64,000 nt of DNA from an uncultured Methanomassiliicoccaceae archaeon (GCA_905187815.1 CAJJJM010000003.1:1-64000); one strand, 5' to 3'. Positions 53,914 through 63,060 are shown, counted from the stretch's first letter. Notes: generated by a model not told the origin, from the sequence alone. A program made the numbers and translations.

Positions 53914-54258
53914 TCCCGGCCCGGACGGGATCTCCTCGTATCCGGGGTCGGAGCTTCCGTCCCTGCGCAGGGCCTCCACGTCCCCGCCGACGCTTGTCTC
54001 GAGACGGCACAGGCCCTCAGCGTACTTCACCCCCAGAGGGGTCAGGTCCACCATGGACCTCTCCCTGGGGTTCTTCTCCTTCGTCATCGTTATGATGCCC
54101 TCCGCCACCAGGTTGTCCAGCTTTATCGACATCCTGGGATTGGAGGAGACGGCGGTGTAGATCTCCGTCTTGGACTTCCTCCCGCAGAGGTACAGGAGCA
54201 TGATGATCGCGTTGTTGTGCTTGTCCTCGATGATCTTGCTGATAGTTGGCTTGCGCAT
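53599..54258 (-). CDS. Winged-helix transcriptional regulator, reads into antisense of paaK
   Basis: From ATG 54258, residues 1-85 form a winged-helix domain (IIEDKHNNAIIMLLYLCGRK, SKTEIYTAVSSNPRMSIKLDNLVAEG, then the wing with LTPLGVKYAEGL), MarR/ArsR-like. After about residue 100 the frame continues without a stop through 53913 and 315 nt antisense to paaK copy 2, ending in TAG at 53599. The last 100 residues therefore look accidental; a natural end near 53915 may have been lost. It is a plausible local regulator of paaK. Confidence 0.6.
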   Translation of the reverse strand: MRKPTISKIIEDKHNNAIIMLLYLCGRKSKTEIYTAVSSNPRMSIKLDNLVAEGIITMTKEKNPRERSMVDLTPLGVKYAEGLCRLETSVGGDVEALRRDGSSDPGYEEIPSGPGSVVSPVVGDVVGLAFEPLEGPGKNKPDIGFDVQDLLHPGTQGLGHPVEFNHVLRQTGLVEFDLDNHPVHVVLVGEGDVVERGQEGHLADDALDLGREHVDPSDY

Positions 54259-54383
54259 GGATGTTCGACGACATACGTATAAAAGCCAACACCGTACTTG
54301 CATAAACTAGGTATTTCTAAGAACTAAGATACGATTAAGAAGTTTCCCAGGCCCCGCCTCGATGTGCGGGACCGGGGATGGTT

Positions 54384-55565
54384 TCACTGTGCCGGCTGCT
54401 CGGGGATCTCGTCGTCGAACGTGTTGTTGCCGGACATCATGTCCTCGTAGAGCTGGAAGAGCTCCTTCTCGCTGAGGCTGCGGTGCATCATGGCGGCGGC
54501 CTTCCTGACCATTCCGAGGAGCTGCTCGGCCTCGTCCCTGCTGAGCTCGATTCCCATCTCGGACATCGCCGCGACGACGGTGTTCCTGACGGAGTGCTTG
54601 CCGATGACCAGGGTCCTCTCCATTCCGACCTCGGTGGGGTCGAAGGGCTCCGTGCACTCGGGGATGTTGAGGATGCCTGCCTCCTGCGCGAAGCACTTGG
54701 CTCCGATCACAGGCTTCGTGGGCCAGATCTGGAAGCCGGAGGCTGCGGAGACGGATTCAGCCACCGCGCGGAGCTTGGTGGTGTCCACGCCGGTGTCGAT
54801 GTTGAGCATGTGCTTGGCGGCCATGACGGTCTCCTCAAGGGGGGCGCATCCGGCCCTGGGTCCGAGACCCATGGTGGTGGTCCTGGCGAACTTGGCGCCA
54901 GCCTTGACAGCGGCGATGGTGTTGGCGGTGGCCATGCCGAAGTCGTTGTGGGTGATGATCTCGATGTCGAAGTTCGAGATCTGCTTGATCATCCTGATCC
55001 TCTCGTTGCAGGTGAACGGGTCGTCCAGTCCGAGGGAGTCCTCGTATCCGAAGCGATCGGCACCAGCCTCCTTGGCGACCTTGGCGTAGTCGATGAGGAA
55101 GCCGAGGTCAGCGCGGGAGGCGTCCTCCGCGACGACTGAGATGTAGAGGCCGTGCTCGGCGGCGTAGGCTGTGGACTCGTAGATCTTGTCCAGCACCCAC
55201 TGGTGGTCCTTCTTCAGCATGTTCTCCATCTGGATGTTGGACGACGGCAGGGCGATGGTGACGGAGTCGACGTCGCACTCGATGCTCGCGTTGATGTCGC
55301 CGATGTCGGCCCTGTTCCAAGCCATGACGGACGCGTCCAGGCCCATGCGGGCGATGTGCCTGACGGCTTTCTTCTCCTCGGTTCCGAGGATGGGGTTCCC
55401 CGCCTCGATCTGGGGGACACCGGCGTCGTCCAGCAGCTGGGCGATCCTGTATTTTTCGATGTTGGAGAAAACGGCGCCCGCCGCCTGCTCACCGAACCCG
55501 AGGGTGGAGTCGCAGATGCAGAGGGGCGCGCTGAGGCAACCTACCACTTCGTTCTTGCTCTTCAT
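54384..55565 (-). CDS. Homocitrate synthase/NifV-like DRE-TIM protein without catalytic residues
   Basis: 393 residues aligning along their whole length with NifV/AksA homocitrate synthases (YRIAQLLDDAGVPQIEAGNP, VVAEDASRADLGFLIDYA, GYEDSLGLDDPF). Key sites are changed: the N-terminal DTTLRDGEQ is DSTLGFGEQ (residues 19-27), losing both the catalytic Arg and the metal-binding Asp; HxHND is I-T-HND (204-208), losing a metal His; and GxGERxGN is GLGPRAGC. Codon use and length are normal, so it is expressed but probably not a canonical condensing enzyme. Start ATG 55565. Confidence 0.8.
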   Translation of the reverse strand: MKSKNEVVGCLSAPLCICDSTLGFGEQAAGAVFSNIEKYRIAQLLDDAGVPQIEAGNPILGTEEKKAVRHIARMGLDASVMAWNRADIGDINASIECDVDSVTIALPSSNIQMENMLKKDHQWVLDKIYESTAYAAEHGLYISVVAEDASRADLGFLIDYAKVAKEAGADRFGYEDSLGLDDPFTCNERIRMIKQISNFDIEIITHNDFGMATANTIAAVKAGAKFARTTTMGLGPRAGCAPLEETVMAAKHMLNIDTGVDTTKLRAVAESVSAASGFQIWPTKPVIGAKCFAQEAGILNIPECTEPFDPTEVGMERTLVIGKHSVRNTVVAAMSEMGIELSRDEAEQLLGMVRKAAAMMHRSLSEKELFQLYEDMMSGNNTFDDEIPEQPAQ

Positions 55566-55667
55566 TTGAATCCCTTCACCGCTCCGCGTGCATCCCTTGC
55601 GGAAGCTGTGGTGCACGAATCCCTATGGGTCGCGCATATATAATATTTAAATCGGGACGCGCGCGGG

Positions 55668-56708
55668 TCACTCGGTCCTGTATCTCAGTATGGCGCCCAT
55701 CCCGCCTAGGGCAGCCAGCTCCTTGCCGCCGTCATGCTGCCCGGAGACGACCAGGACCGTGCCCTTCTGGGACTCCACCGCGCGGACGATGTCGTCGAGG
55801 TCCTGCTCGCGGATCTTCGAGTCCAGGACCAGGAGGTTCTCCACCGCTCCCGAAAGGGCCGCGTCCCTGACCTGCTGGGTTCCGTATGTCGCGAGGCCGT
55901 TCCTGGCTATCTCGGTCATCAGCCTTTCCACGGCCTCCATCTCGGCTCCGACGGACGACTCCCTGAGGACCTCCGCGCCCATCCCGGTCTTGATGAGCTC
56001 GTTGATGCCGACCATCCCGCTCTGTCCGGTGTGGTACACGTGGATCTTCTTGAACAGCTCCGGCTCTGCCTTCTTCATGTCGTCGGCCAGGGACTCCTTC
56101 TCGAATCCGGGACCCAGCAGGACGATGGGCATGTTGGGCTCCATGAGCGGGACCACCTTCGAGATGATCTCGGAGTGGTATCCGTCCGCCTGGGGCTTCT
56201 CGGCGTACTGCTTCCCGGACCTGCCGGAGCGGACCGTGGTCACCTCCTTGAGCCCGAACTGCCTCAGGACGGCGACGGTGGCGTCATCCTGGTCAAGTGA
56301 GACGAATATGATGCGAGGCTTCCTGGAGTCCCTCACGGCCCTGTCCAGCCTCTCGAGCTGGGTCTCCCTCCAGTGCCTCTTCGATATCAGGAGGCTGTCC
56401 CCGTTCTCGAGGATGAGAGTGTGGTGCTGTCCTATGTCCTGCGGCCCGGTCTCGATGGTTCCCAGGAGCTTCAGCCTCAGGTCGTCCTCCGAGAACTCGA
56501 TCTTCTCTATGCGCACGCCGAGGGTCATCCTCTTCTTCTCTGCCCTCTCCGCTCTTAGCTTGTCGGCCGCCTTCTCCTCGCGGCGGGTGGTCGAGGCGGT
56601 GACAAGGTCTCCCACCTCTATGACGTTGTACAGGTGCCAGATGTCCTCGTCGGTCTCGATCTGGACCCTGATCCCCTCACCGGAGGGGTCTCTCCCGGTT
56701 ATGCGCAT
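55668..56708 (-). CDS. pelA: mRNA surveillance protein pelota
   Basis: A ribosome rescue factor related to eRF1. The 346 residues start MRITGRDPSGEGIRVQIETDEDIWHLYN (Sm-like N domain), with the central domain IIFVSLDQDDATVAVL...VTTVRSGRSGKQY and the C domain ending GTVLVVSGQHDGGKELAALGGMGAILRY. There is no GGQ, as expected for pelota. Start ATG 56708 lies 26 nt after a TATA box (GGTATAAAGG, about 56730-56738), so it is leaderless. Confidence 0.95.
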   Translation of the reverse strand: MRITGRDPSGEGIRVQIETDEDIWHLYNVIEVGDLVTASTTRREEKAADKLRAERAEKKRMTLGVRIEKIEFSEDDLRLKLLGTIETGPQDIGQHHTLILENGDSLLISKRHWRETQLERLDRAVRDSRKPRIIFVSLDQDDATVAVLRQFGLKEVTTVRSGRSGKQYAEKPQADGYHSEIISKVVPLMEPNMPIVLLGPGFEKESLADDMKKAEPELFKKIHVYHTGQSGMVGINELIKTGMGAEVLRESSVGAEMEAVERLMTEIARNGLATYGTQQVRDAALSGAVENLLVLDSKIREQDLDDIVRAVESQKGTVLVVSGQHDGGKELAALGGMGAILRYRTE

Positions 56709-56745
56709 GGCAGAGCGATGGGATGAAGGGTATAAAGGGTATCGT

Positions 56746-56911
56746 CTGTCACGGAGGCGCCGCGTGACAGATGCCTGGGTCAGAGCCACGTGATGCTCTG
56801 GCCAGATGGGGCTCCCGGCCGTGTCCCAGGGGATGTGTCAGCGTGTCCTGTTCCGGCCGACGCTCTTTTGTCCATTATCGGACATCGGTAATTCTGGGCT
56901 GTCTGGGAGCC
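56746..56911. other. Inverted-repeat-rich gap between pelA and carA
   Basis: Between the two TATA boxes lie perfect stems CTGTCACG/CGTGACAG (56746-56753, 56763-56770), CAGAGC/GCTCTG (56781-56786, 56795-56800) and GGCTCCC/GGGAGCC (56810-56816, 56905-56911), plus TGTCC/GGACA near 56870-56885. The block is more GC-rich than promoter DNA. It may encode a small RNA; the strand is undecided. Confidence 0.3.
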
Positions 56912-56954
56912 TGCGTAGTCATTATATAGGGTATGCAAATCTGATAATTCTCCG

Positions 56955-58040
56955 ATGGCAAAAGGATACTTGGTCCTGGAGGACGGGACCGTTTTCGAAG
57001 GGGAGCTGTTCGGAGCCGAGTGCGAGACCAGCGGAGAAGTTGTTTTTACCACCGGAATGTGCGGATACCAGGAGAGTCTGACCGATCCGTCGTTCAAGGG
57101 ACAGATTCTGGTCATGACCTACCCTCTCATAGGGAACTACGGAGTGGCCGACGAGTACTACCAGTCGAGGTCCATCCACGTCAGGGGCCTCGTGGTGAGG
57201 GAGTACTGCAGGGAGCCCTCGCCCATGTACGGGGGCAGGACGATCGACGACTTCCTGAAGACCTTCGGGATCCCCGGAATCTCCGGCATAGACACCCGCG
57301 AGCTAGTTATCAAGATACGCACAGGTGGAACCGTCAAGGGGGCCATCACCTCTGACGCCGAAGGCATCGAGGACCTCGTGAAGAAGCTGAGGGACATGCC
57401 CGCGCCCTCCGAGAGCAATCTCGTCGGTGAGGTCTCCTGCAAGGAGATCTCCCGCAACGACAACGGCAAGGAGATCACAGTCGGGCTCATCGACTGCGGG
57501 ACCAAGTCCGGCATCATCAGGGACCTCAATGCCAGGTTCAACGTTATCACATTCCCGTACGACACGCCCGCCGACGTCATAGTCGAATCCGGCGTTCGCG
57601 GAGTCCTCATATCCAACGGACCGGGGGACCCGGCCCATCCAGCCATCGCCAAGACAACGGTGAGGACAGTATCCGGCCTCGCCACCCAGCTCCCGCTGTT
57701 CGGAATCTGCTTCGGAAGCCAGCTCATAGGCATCGCCATGGGCGGCTCGACTTACAAGCTCAAGTTCGGGCACAGGGGATGCAACCAGCCTGTCAAGTGC
57801 GACAACCGCGTCTACATCACCTCCCAGAACCACGGGTTCGCCGTCGACGAGCACAGCCTCGACGGGACCGGCCTGGTCGTCAACCAGACCAATCTCAACG
57901 ACGGATCGGTGGAGGGCGTCGTCCACAGGGACCTGCCCATATTCACATCGCAGTACCACCCCGAGGCCTCGCCCGGGCCCTGCGACACCTCTTATCTTTT
58001 CGATTGGTTCGGCAAGATGATCAAGGAGGGGAGACTTTGA
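56955..58040 (+). CDS. carA: Carbamoyl phosphate synthase small subunit
   Basis: The glutaminase subunit delivering ammonia to CarB. The 361 residues show the N-terminal LVLEDGTVFEGELFGAE, GISGIDTRELV, and the class I amidotransferase with the Cys nucleophile in FGICFGSQLIG and the His/Glu in QYHPEASPGP. TATA (CATTATATAG, 56918-56927) lies 28-36 nt upstream. Its TGA overlaps the TTG start of carB. Confidence 0.97.
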   Translation: MAKGYLVLEDGTVFEGELFGAECETSGEVVFTTGMCGYQESLTDPSFKGQILVMTYPLIGNYGVADEYYQSRSIHVRGLVVREYCREPSPMYGGRTIDDFLKTFGIPGISGIDTRELVIKIRTGGTVKGAITSDAEGIEDLVKKLRDMPAPSESNLVGEVSCKEISRNDNGKEITVGLIDCGTKSGIIRDLNARFNVITFPYDTPADVIVESGVRGVLISNGPGDPAHPAIAKTTVRTVSGLATQLPLFGICFGSQLIGIAMGGSTYKLKFGHRGCNQPVKCDNRVYITSQNHGFAVDEHSLDGTGLVVNQTNLNDGSVEGVVHRDLPIFTSQYHPEASPGPCDTSYLFDWFGKMIKEGRL

Positions 58041-61000
58041 GGAAGGATTACAAGAAGCTCATGGTCATCGGATCCGGTCCGATCGTCATCGGACAGGCCG
58101 CGGAGTTCGACTTCTCCGGAACGCAGGCGTGCCGCTCCCTCAGGGAGGAGGGCTACAAGACAGTCCTGGTCAACTCCAACCCGGCCACGATCCAGACCGA
58201 CACCGACACCGCCGACAGCGTCTACATCGAGCCGCTGCTGGCGTCGAACGTCGCCAAGATCATCGAGAAGGAGGGCGTGGACGGCGTCCTATCCGGAATG
58301 GGCGGACAGACCGCCCTCAACATCTGCTCTGAGCTCGCCGACTCCGGAGAGCTGGAGAGGCTCCACTGCTCCCTCGTCGGCACGCAGCCCGACGCCATCG
58401 CCATGTCCGAGGACAGGGAGCTCTTCAAGGAGACTATGGAGAGGATCGGGGAGCCGGTCCCCGTATCCAGGTCCGTCAACACCATAGAGGAGGCCAAGGA
58501 GGCCGTCAGGGTGATCGGACGCTACCCCGTCCTGGTCCGTCCCGCCTACACCCTCGGAGGGACCGGCGGAGGTATCGCCCACAACGAGGAGGAGCTCGAG
58601 GAGATCTGCGCCCGCGGTCTCGCGTACTCCAGGATCCACCAGGTCCTCATCGAGGAGTCCGTCCTCGGTTGGAAGGAGTACGAGTACGAGGTCATGAGGG
58701 ACTCCAACGACAACTGCATCATCATCTGTAACATGGAGAACCTCGACGCCATGGGAATCCACACCGGCGAGTCCATCGTCGTGGCGCCCTGCCTCACCCT
58801 CTCGGACACCGACCACCAGCGCCTCAGGACCGCCGCGCTGAAGGTCATCCGCGCCCTCAACATCGAGGGAGGATGCAACGTCCAGTTCGCGTTCAACCCC
58901 GCCAACGGGGACTACAGGCTCATCGAGGTCAACCCCCGTGTGTCCAGGTCATCCGCCCTCGCGTCCAAGGCGACCGGATATCCGATTGCCAGGGTGGCCA
59001 CCAAGATCGCCGTCGGGTACACCCTCGACGAGATCCCCAACAGGATCACAGGCACCACCTGCGCGGCCTTCGAGCCGTCCATCGACTACGTGGTCATCAA
59101 GATCCCCCGCTGGCCCTTCGACAAGTTCCGCACCGTGGACCGCCACCTGGGCACCCAGATGAAGTCCACCGGGGAAGTCATGTCCATCGGCAGGACGTTC
59201 GAGGAGGCCCTGCTCAAAGGCCTCAGGTCCCTTGAGATCGGGGTCAAGGGCCTCGACAGGGTCGACGTCACCGACGAGGGCATCAGGGAGGAGCTGGTCA
59301 ACGCCACGGACAAGCGCATCTTCGTGATGGCGGAGGCCCTCAGGAGGGGATGGTCCGAGGAGGAGGTCGCGGACCTCGCCAAGTGGGACATCTTCTTCGT
59401 CAAGAAGCTCAGCAACATCATCGCCATGGAGAACAGGATAAAGGCCGGGCTCACGCCCGAGGTCCTCAAGGAGGCCAAGTACATGGGATTCTCCGACGAA
59501 ACCATCGCCGAGCTCTCCGGATCCAAGCCCATGGACGTCCGCGCAGAGAGGAAGAAGGACGGCGTCGTCCCAGTGTACAAGATGGTGGACACCTGCGCCG
59601 CCGAGTTCGATGCGGGCACCCCCTACTTCTACTCAACCTACGGCAGGAGCACCGAGTACCGCGGCGACGACGGCAAGAGGAAGGTCGTCATCGTCGGAGG
59701 CGGCCCGATCAGGATCGGACAGGGTATCGAGTTCGACTACTGCTGCGTCCACGGGGTCATGGCTCTCCAGGAGGAGGGCGTCGACGCCATCATCATCAAC
59801 AACAACCCTGAGACCGTCTCCACCGACTACGACATCTCCGACAGGCTCTACTTCGAGCCCCTGACCCTCGAGGACGTCCTGAACGTCATCGATGCTGAGC
59901 AGGCCGACGGCGTCATCTGCCAGTACGGTGGACAGACATCCGTCAACCTCGCGATGGACATCGAGGCCGCCACCAAGGGCACCAAGACGAAGGTCCTCGG
60001 CACCAGCCCCGACCAGATGGACGTCGCGGAGGACAGGCGCAGGTTCTCCAAGCTCATGGACGACCTGGGCATCAAGCAGCCCCGCTCCGGCACCGGGTAC
60101 TCCTTCGAGGAGGCCAAGGCCATCGCCGAGGACATCGGGTATCCAGTCCTGGTCAGGCCCTCGTACGTCCTCGGAGGCAGGGCGATGGAGATTGTCTACT
60201 CCACCGAGGAGCTCAAGACATACGTCGACACGGCGGTCAAGGTCTCCAGGAACCACCCGATCCTCATCGACAAGTACCTGACCGAGGCCATCGAGATCGA
60301 TGTTGACTGCGTCTGCGACGGAACCGACGTCTACGTCGGAGGCATCATGGAGCACGTCGAGTACGCCGGGTGCCACTCCGGTGACGCCACCATGGTCCTG
60401 CCCCCGTTCACGCTCAAGCAGGAGATCATCGACGAGATTGTCGGCATCACAGAGAAGGTCGCGCTCGCCCTTCAGATCCACGGTCTGATGAACCTGCAGC
60501 TCGCCGTCAAGGACGGTCAGGTCTACATGATCGAGGCCAACCCGAGGGCCTCCAGGACCGTACCCTTCATCTCGAAGGCAACCGGCGTCCCGCTCGCCAA
60601 GATAGGCACGAAGATCATGCTCGGTAAGACCCTGAAGGACTTCGGCCTGAAGGGATACAGGCCCATCGACCACTTCGCGGTGAAGGCCTCCGTGTTCCCG
60701 TTCCTCAAGCTGCCCGGGGTCGACTCGATCCTCACGCCCGAGATGAAGTCCACCGGCGAGGTCATGGGTATCGACGAGGACTTCCACACCGCGTGCTACA
60801 AGGCCCTCATCGCCGCAGGCAACAAGCTTCCCACCGAGGGCGGCGTCTACATCACCGTCAACGACCAGGACAAGCCCAGGATCCTGGAGCCCGCGAAGCA
60901 GCTCAAGGAGATGGGATTCACCATCTACGCGACCAAGGGCACCTCCACCTACCTGAGGGAGCACGGCGTCGAGACGACATCCGTGTTCAGGCTCGACGAG

Positions 61001-61246
61001 CGCCAGAACCCCAACGCGATCGGTCTGATGAGGGACGGAAAGATCAACCTGATCATCAACACGCCCTCGCAGAAGTCCGGTGCCGTCCGCGACGGTTACA
61101 CCATGCGCAGGCTGGCCGTCGAGCTGGAGATCCCGTTCATGACCACCGTGCAGGGAGCCGAGATCGCTGTCGGGTCCATCAAGGTGGCGAGGAGCGAGAA
61201 GCTCGGCGTCAGGAGCATGAAGGAGTTCCACGGGCTCACCGACTGA
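58037..61246 (+). CDS. carB: Carbamoyl phosphate synthase large subunit
   Basis: 1069 residues starting at TTG 58037, which overlaps the carA stop and follows the strong Shine-Dalgarno AAGGAGGGGAG (58023-58033). Two ATP-grasp halves: VIGSGPIVIGQAAEFDFSGT and VNPRVSRSSALASKATGYP in the first, IVGGGPIRIGQGIEFDYCC and EANPRASRTVPFISKATG in the second, then an MGS-like allosteric domain (from about 935; IYATKGTSTYLREHGVETT). Makes carbamoyl phosphate for pyrimidines and arginine. Complete. Confidence 0.97.
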   Translation: MRKDYKKLMVIGSGPIVIGQAAEFDFSGTQACRSLREEGYKTVLVNSNPATIQTDTDTADSVYIEPLLASNVAKIIEKEGVDGVLSGMGGQTALNICSELADSGELERLHCSLVGTQPDAIAMSEDRELFKETMERIGEPVPVSRSVNTIEEAKEAVRVIGRYPVLVRPAYTLGGTGGGIAHNEEELEEICARGLAYSRIHQVLIEESVLGWKEYEYEVMRDSNDNCIIICNMENLDAMGIHTGESIVVAPCLTLSDTDHQRLRTAALKVIRALNIEGGCNVQFAFNPANGDYRLIEVNPRVSRSSALASKATGYPIARVATKIAVGYTLDEIPNRITGTTCAAFEPSIDYVVIKIPRWPFDKFRTVDRHLGTQMKSTGEVMSIGRTFEEALLKGLRSLEIGVKGLDRVDVTDEGIREELVNATDKRIFVMAEALRRGWSEEEVADLAKWDIFFVKKLSNIIAMENRIKAGLTPEVLKEAKYMGFSDETIAELSGSKPMDVRAERKKDGVVPVYKMVDTCAAEFDAGTPYFYSTYGRSTEYRGDDGKRKVVIVGGGPIRIGQGIEFDYCCVHGVMALQEEGVDAIIINNNPETVSTDYDISDRLYFEPLTLEDVLNVIDAEQADGVICQYGGQTSVNLAMDIEAATKGTKTKVLGTSPDQMDVAEDRRRFSKLMDDLGIKQPRSGTGYSFEEAKAIAEDIGYPVLVRPSYVLGGRAMEIVYSTEELKTYVDTAVKVSRNHPILIDKYLTEAIEIDVDCVCDGTDVYVGGIMEHVEYAGCHSGDATMVLPPFTLKQEIIDEIVGITEKVALALQIHGLMNLQLAVKDGQVYMIEANPRASRTVPFISKATGVPLAKIGTKIMLGKTLKDFGLKGYRPIDHFAVKASVFPFLKLPGVDSILTPEMKSTGEVMGIDEDFHTACYKALIAAGNKLPTEGGVYITVNDQDKPRILEPAKQLKEMGFTIYATKGTSTYLREHGVETTSVFRLDERQNPNAIGLMRDGKINLIINTPSQKSGAVRDGYTMRRLAVELEIPFMTTVQGAEIAVGSIKVARSEKLGVRSMKEFHGLTD

Positions 61247-61503
61247 GCCTGGCCGTCCAAACCCATTCCCAACCCCTTTCCCATATCCTTGATTCTATCC
61301 GGACCGACCGTCTCCTCCATCTTCCGTCGACCTTGTCTCCGAGACGATTCGTCCATGTGGCGGGAACGCGTTAGACAAATGTCCATTCGGTATCTCCAGG
61401 TCTCTGAAACCCCATGTCTCCGATTATCATCATTGCATAGATATTTCATATTGAAATCGAGAAAAATCGAAACATTTGAACATAATTCGTTTCTTGTGAT
61501 GGC

Positions 61504-61515
61504 GATTATATTTAA
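61504..61515 (+). promoter_or_regulatory. TATA box of gdhA
   Basis: GATTATATTTAA lies about 65-70 nt before the gdhA ATG. A start site near 61538 would place the 61543 hairpin at the 5' end of the mRNA. The rest of the 61247-61503 gap shows no gene; it has only AT-rich DNA near 61440-61500. Confidence 0.5.
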
Positions 61516-61542
61516 TATGCGGTATGCATGGTCGATTCTCAG

Positions 61543-61561
61543 ATGACGGGATGACCGTCAT
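61543..61561 (+). promoter_or_regulatory. Leader hairpin of gdhA
   Basis: A perfect 7-bp stem ATGACGG / CCGTCAT with a 5-nt loop sits between the TATA box and the Shine-Dalgarno (AAGGTGG, 61564-61570) of gdhA. As DNA it could be an operator; as RNA it could affect mRNA stability or initiation. Confidence 0.4.
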
Positions 61562-61576
61562 ATAAGGTGGTAACGA

Positions 61577-62923
61577 ATGGCAATCACAAACGAGTATCTC
61601 AAGACCGTCTTCGACGGTCTCAAACAGCGCAACGCCGACCAGCCCGAGTTCCTTCAGGCCGTCGAGGAGGTCCTCGAGTCCCTCCAGCCCGTCGTCCAGG
61701 CGAGGCCCGAGCTCGAGAAGGCCGGAATCATCGAGAGGCTCGTCGAGCCCGAGAGGATCGTCATGTTCCGCGTCCCATGGGTTGACGACAACGGAAAGGT
61801 CCAGGTCAACCGCGGATACCGTGTTCAGTTCAACTCCGCCATCGGGCCCTACAAGGGCGGACTCAGGTTCCACCCCTCCGTCAACCTGTCCATCCTGAAG
61901 TTCCTCGGATTCGAGCAGATCTTCAAGAACAGCCTCACCACCCTCCCCATCGGAGGAGGAAAGGGAGGATCCGACTTCGACCCCAAGGGCAAGTCCGACG
62001 CCGAGGTCATGCGCTTCTGCCAGTCCTTCATGACCGAGCTCCAGAGGCACATCGGCCCTGACACCGACGTCCCCGCCGGAGATATCGGAGTAGGCGGAAG
62101 GGAGATCGGATACATGTACGGACAGTACAAGAGGATGAGGAACGACTTCACCGGAGTCCTCACCGGAAAGGCAATCGGAGCCGGCGGATCCCTCGCCAGG
62201 ACCGAGGCGACCGGATACGGTCTCTGCTACTTCACCGACGAGATGCTCAAGGCCGTCGGAGAGTCCTTCAAGGGCAAGACCGTCGTCATCTCCGGATCCG
62301 GAAACGTCGCAATCTACGCGACCAAGAAGGCCACAGAGCTCGGTGCCAAGGTCGTCGCCCTGTCCGACTCCAACGGATACATCTACGACGCCGACGGAAT
62401 CGACCTCGACCTCGTCAAGGACATCAAGGAGGTCAAGAGGCAGAGGATCAAGGAGTACGCCGTCCGCAAGCCCAGCGCCAAGTACACCGAGGGCAAGGGC
62501 ATCTGGACCATCCCCTGCGACATCGCGCTCCCCTGCGCCACCCAGAACGAGCTGAACGAGGAGGACGCCAAGACCCTCATCGCCAACGGTGTCAGGGCCG
62601 TCGCCGAGGGAGCCAACATGCCCAGCACACCCGAGGCTATCGCCGCCTTCCAGCAGGCAGGCATCCTGTTCGGACCCGCCAAGGCCGCCAACGCCGGCGG
62701 TGTCGCCACCTCCGCCCTGGAGATGTGCCAGAACAGCGCCAGGCTCTCCTGGTCCTTCGAGGAGGTCGACTCCAAGCTGAAGAACATCATGGCAACCATC
62801 TACAAGGAGGCGGCCGATGCCGCCAAGAGGTACGGAATGGAGGGCAACCTCGTCGCCGGAGCCAACATCGCCGGATTCGAGAAGGTCGCCAACGCCATGC
62901 TCTGGGAGGGTGTCTCCTACTGA
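61577..62923 (+). CDS. gdhA: Glutamate dehydrogenase, bacterial-type hexamer
   Basis: Assimilates ammonia into 2-oxoglutarate, or the reverse. 448 residues match the small bacterial/fungal NADP type (I form): YRVQFNSAIGPYKGGLRFHP, catalytic Lys in LPIGGGKGGSDFDPKGKS, VPAGDIGVGGREIGY, and nucleotide motif VISGSGNVAIYA. Its length and N-terminus differ from the usual archaeal type (about 415-420 residues), hinting at bacterial origin by transfer, though codon use matches the neighbours. A strong Shine-Dalgarno lies upstream. Confidence 0.95.
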   Translation: MAITNEYLKTVFDGLKQRNADQPEFLQAVEEVLESLQPVVQARPELEKAGIIERLVEPERIVMFRVPWVDDNGKVQVNRGYRVQFNSAIGPYKGGLRFHPSVNLSILKFLGFEQIFKNSLTTLPIGGGKGGSDFDPKGKSDAEVMRFCQSFMTELQRHIGPDTDVPAGDIGVGGREIGYMYGQYKRMRNDFTGVLTGKAIGAGGSLARTEATGYGLCYFTDEMLKAVGESFKGKTVVISGSGNVAIYATKKATELGAKVVALSDSNGYIYDADGIDLDLVKDIKEVKRQRIKEYAVRKPSAKYTEGKGIWTIPCDIALPCATQNELNEEDAKTLIANGVRAVAEGANMPSTPEAIAAFQQAGILFGPAKAANAGGVATSALEMCQNSARLSWSFEEVDSKLKNIMATIYKEAADAAKRYGMEGNLVAGANIAGFEKVANAMLWEGVSY

Positions 62924-62929
62924 AACTGA

Positions 62930-63032
62930 CGGGCCCCCTCGGCCCGCCGCATTTCAACCTTCTTATCCCATCGGGGGCGACAGCCCCCAACCCCTTGTTC
63001 ATCAACGTGCTGCCGGGGGATCCAGGTCCCCC
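62930..63032 (+). terminator. Three tandem hairpins after gdhA
   Basis: Perfect stems CGGGCC/GGCCCG (62930-62935, 62941-62946), GGGGGC/GCCCCC (62973-62978, 62983-62988) and GGGGGA/TCCCCC (63015-63020, 63027-63032). The first is 6 nt after the gdhA stop and is the likely 3' end; the others may be part of another structure. Confidence 0.45.
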
Positions 63033-63060
63033 GACCGCATGCACATCGCCCAATGTGATG

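Noticed and set aside
59633..61231. 532-codon open frame opposite carB
   Set aside because: Antisense to a fully conserved enzyme.
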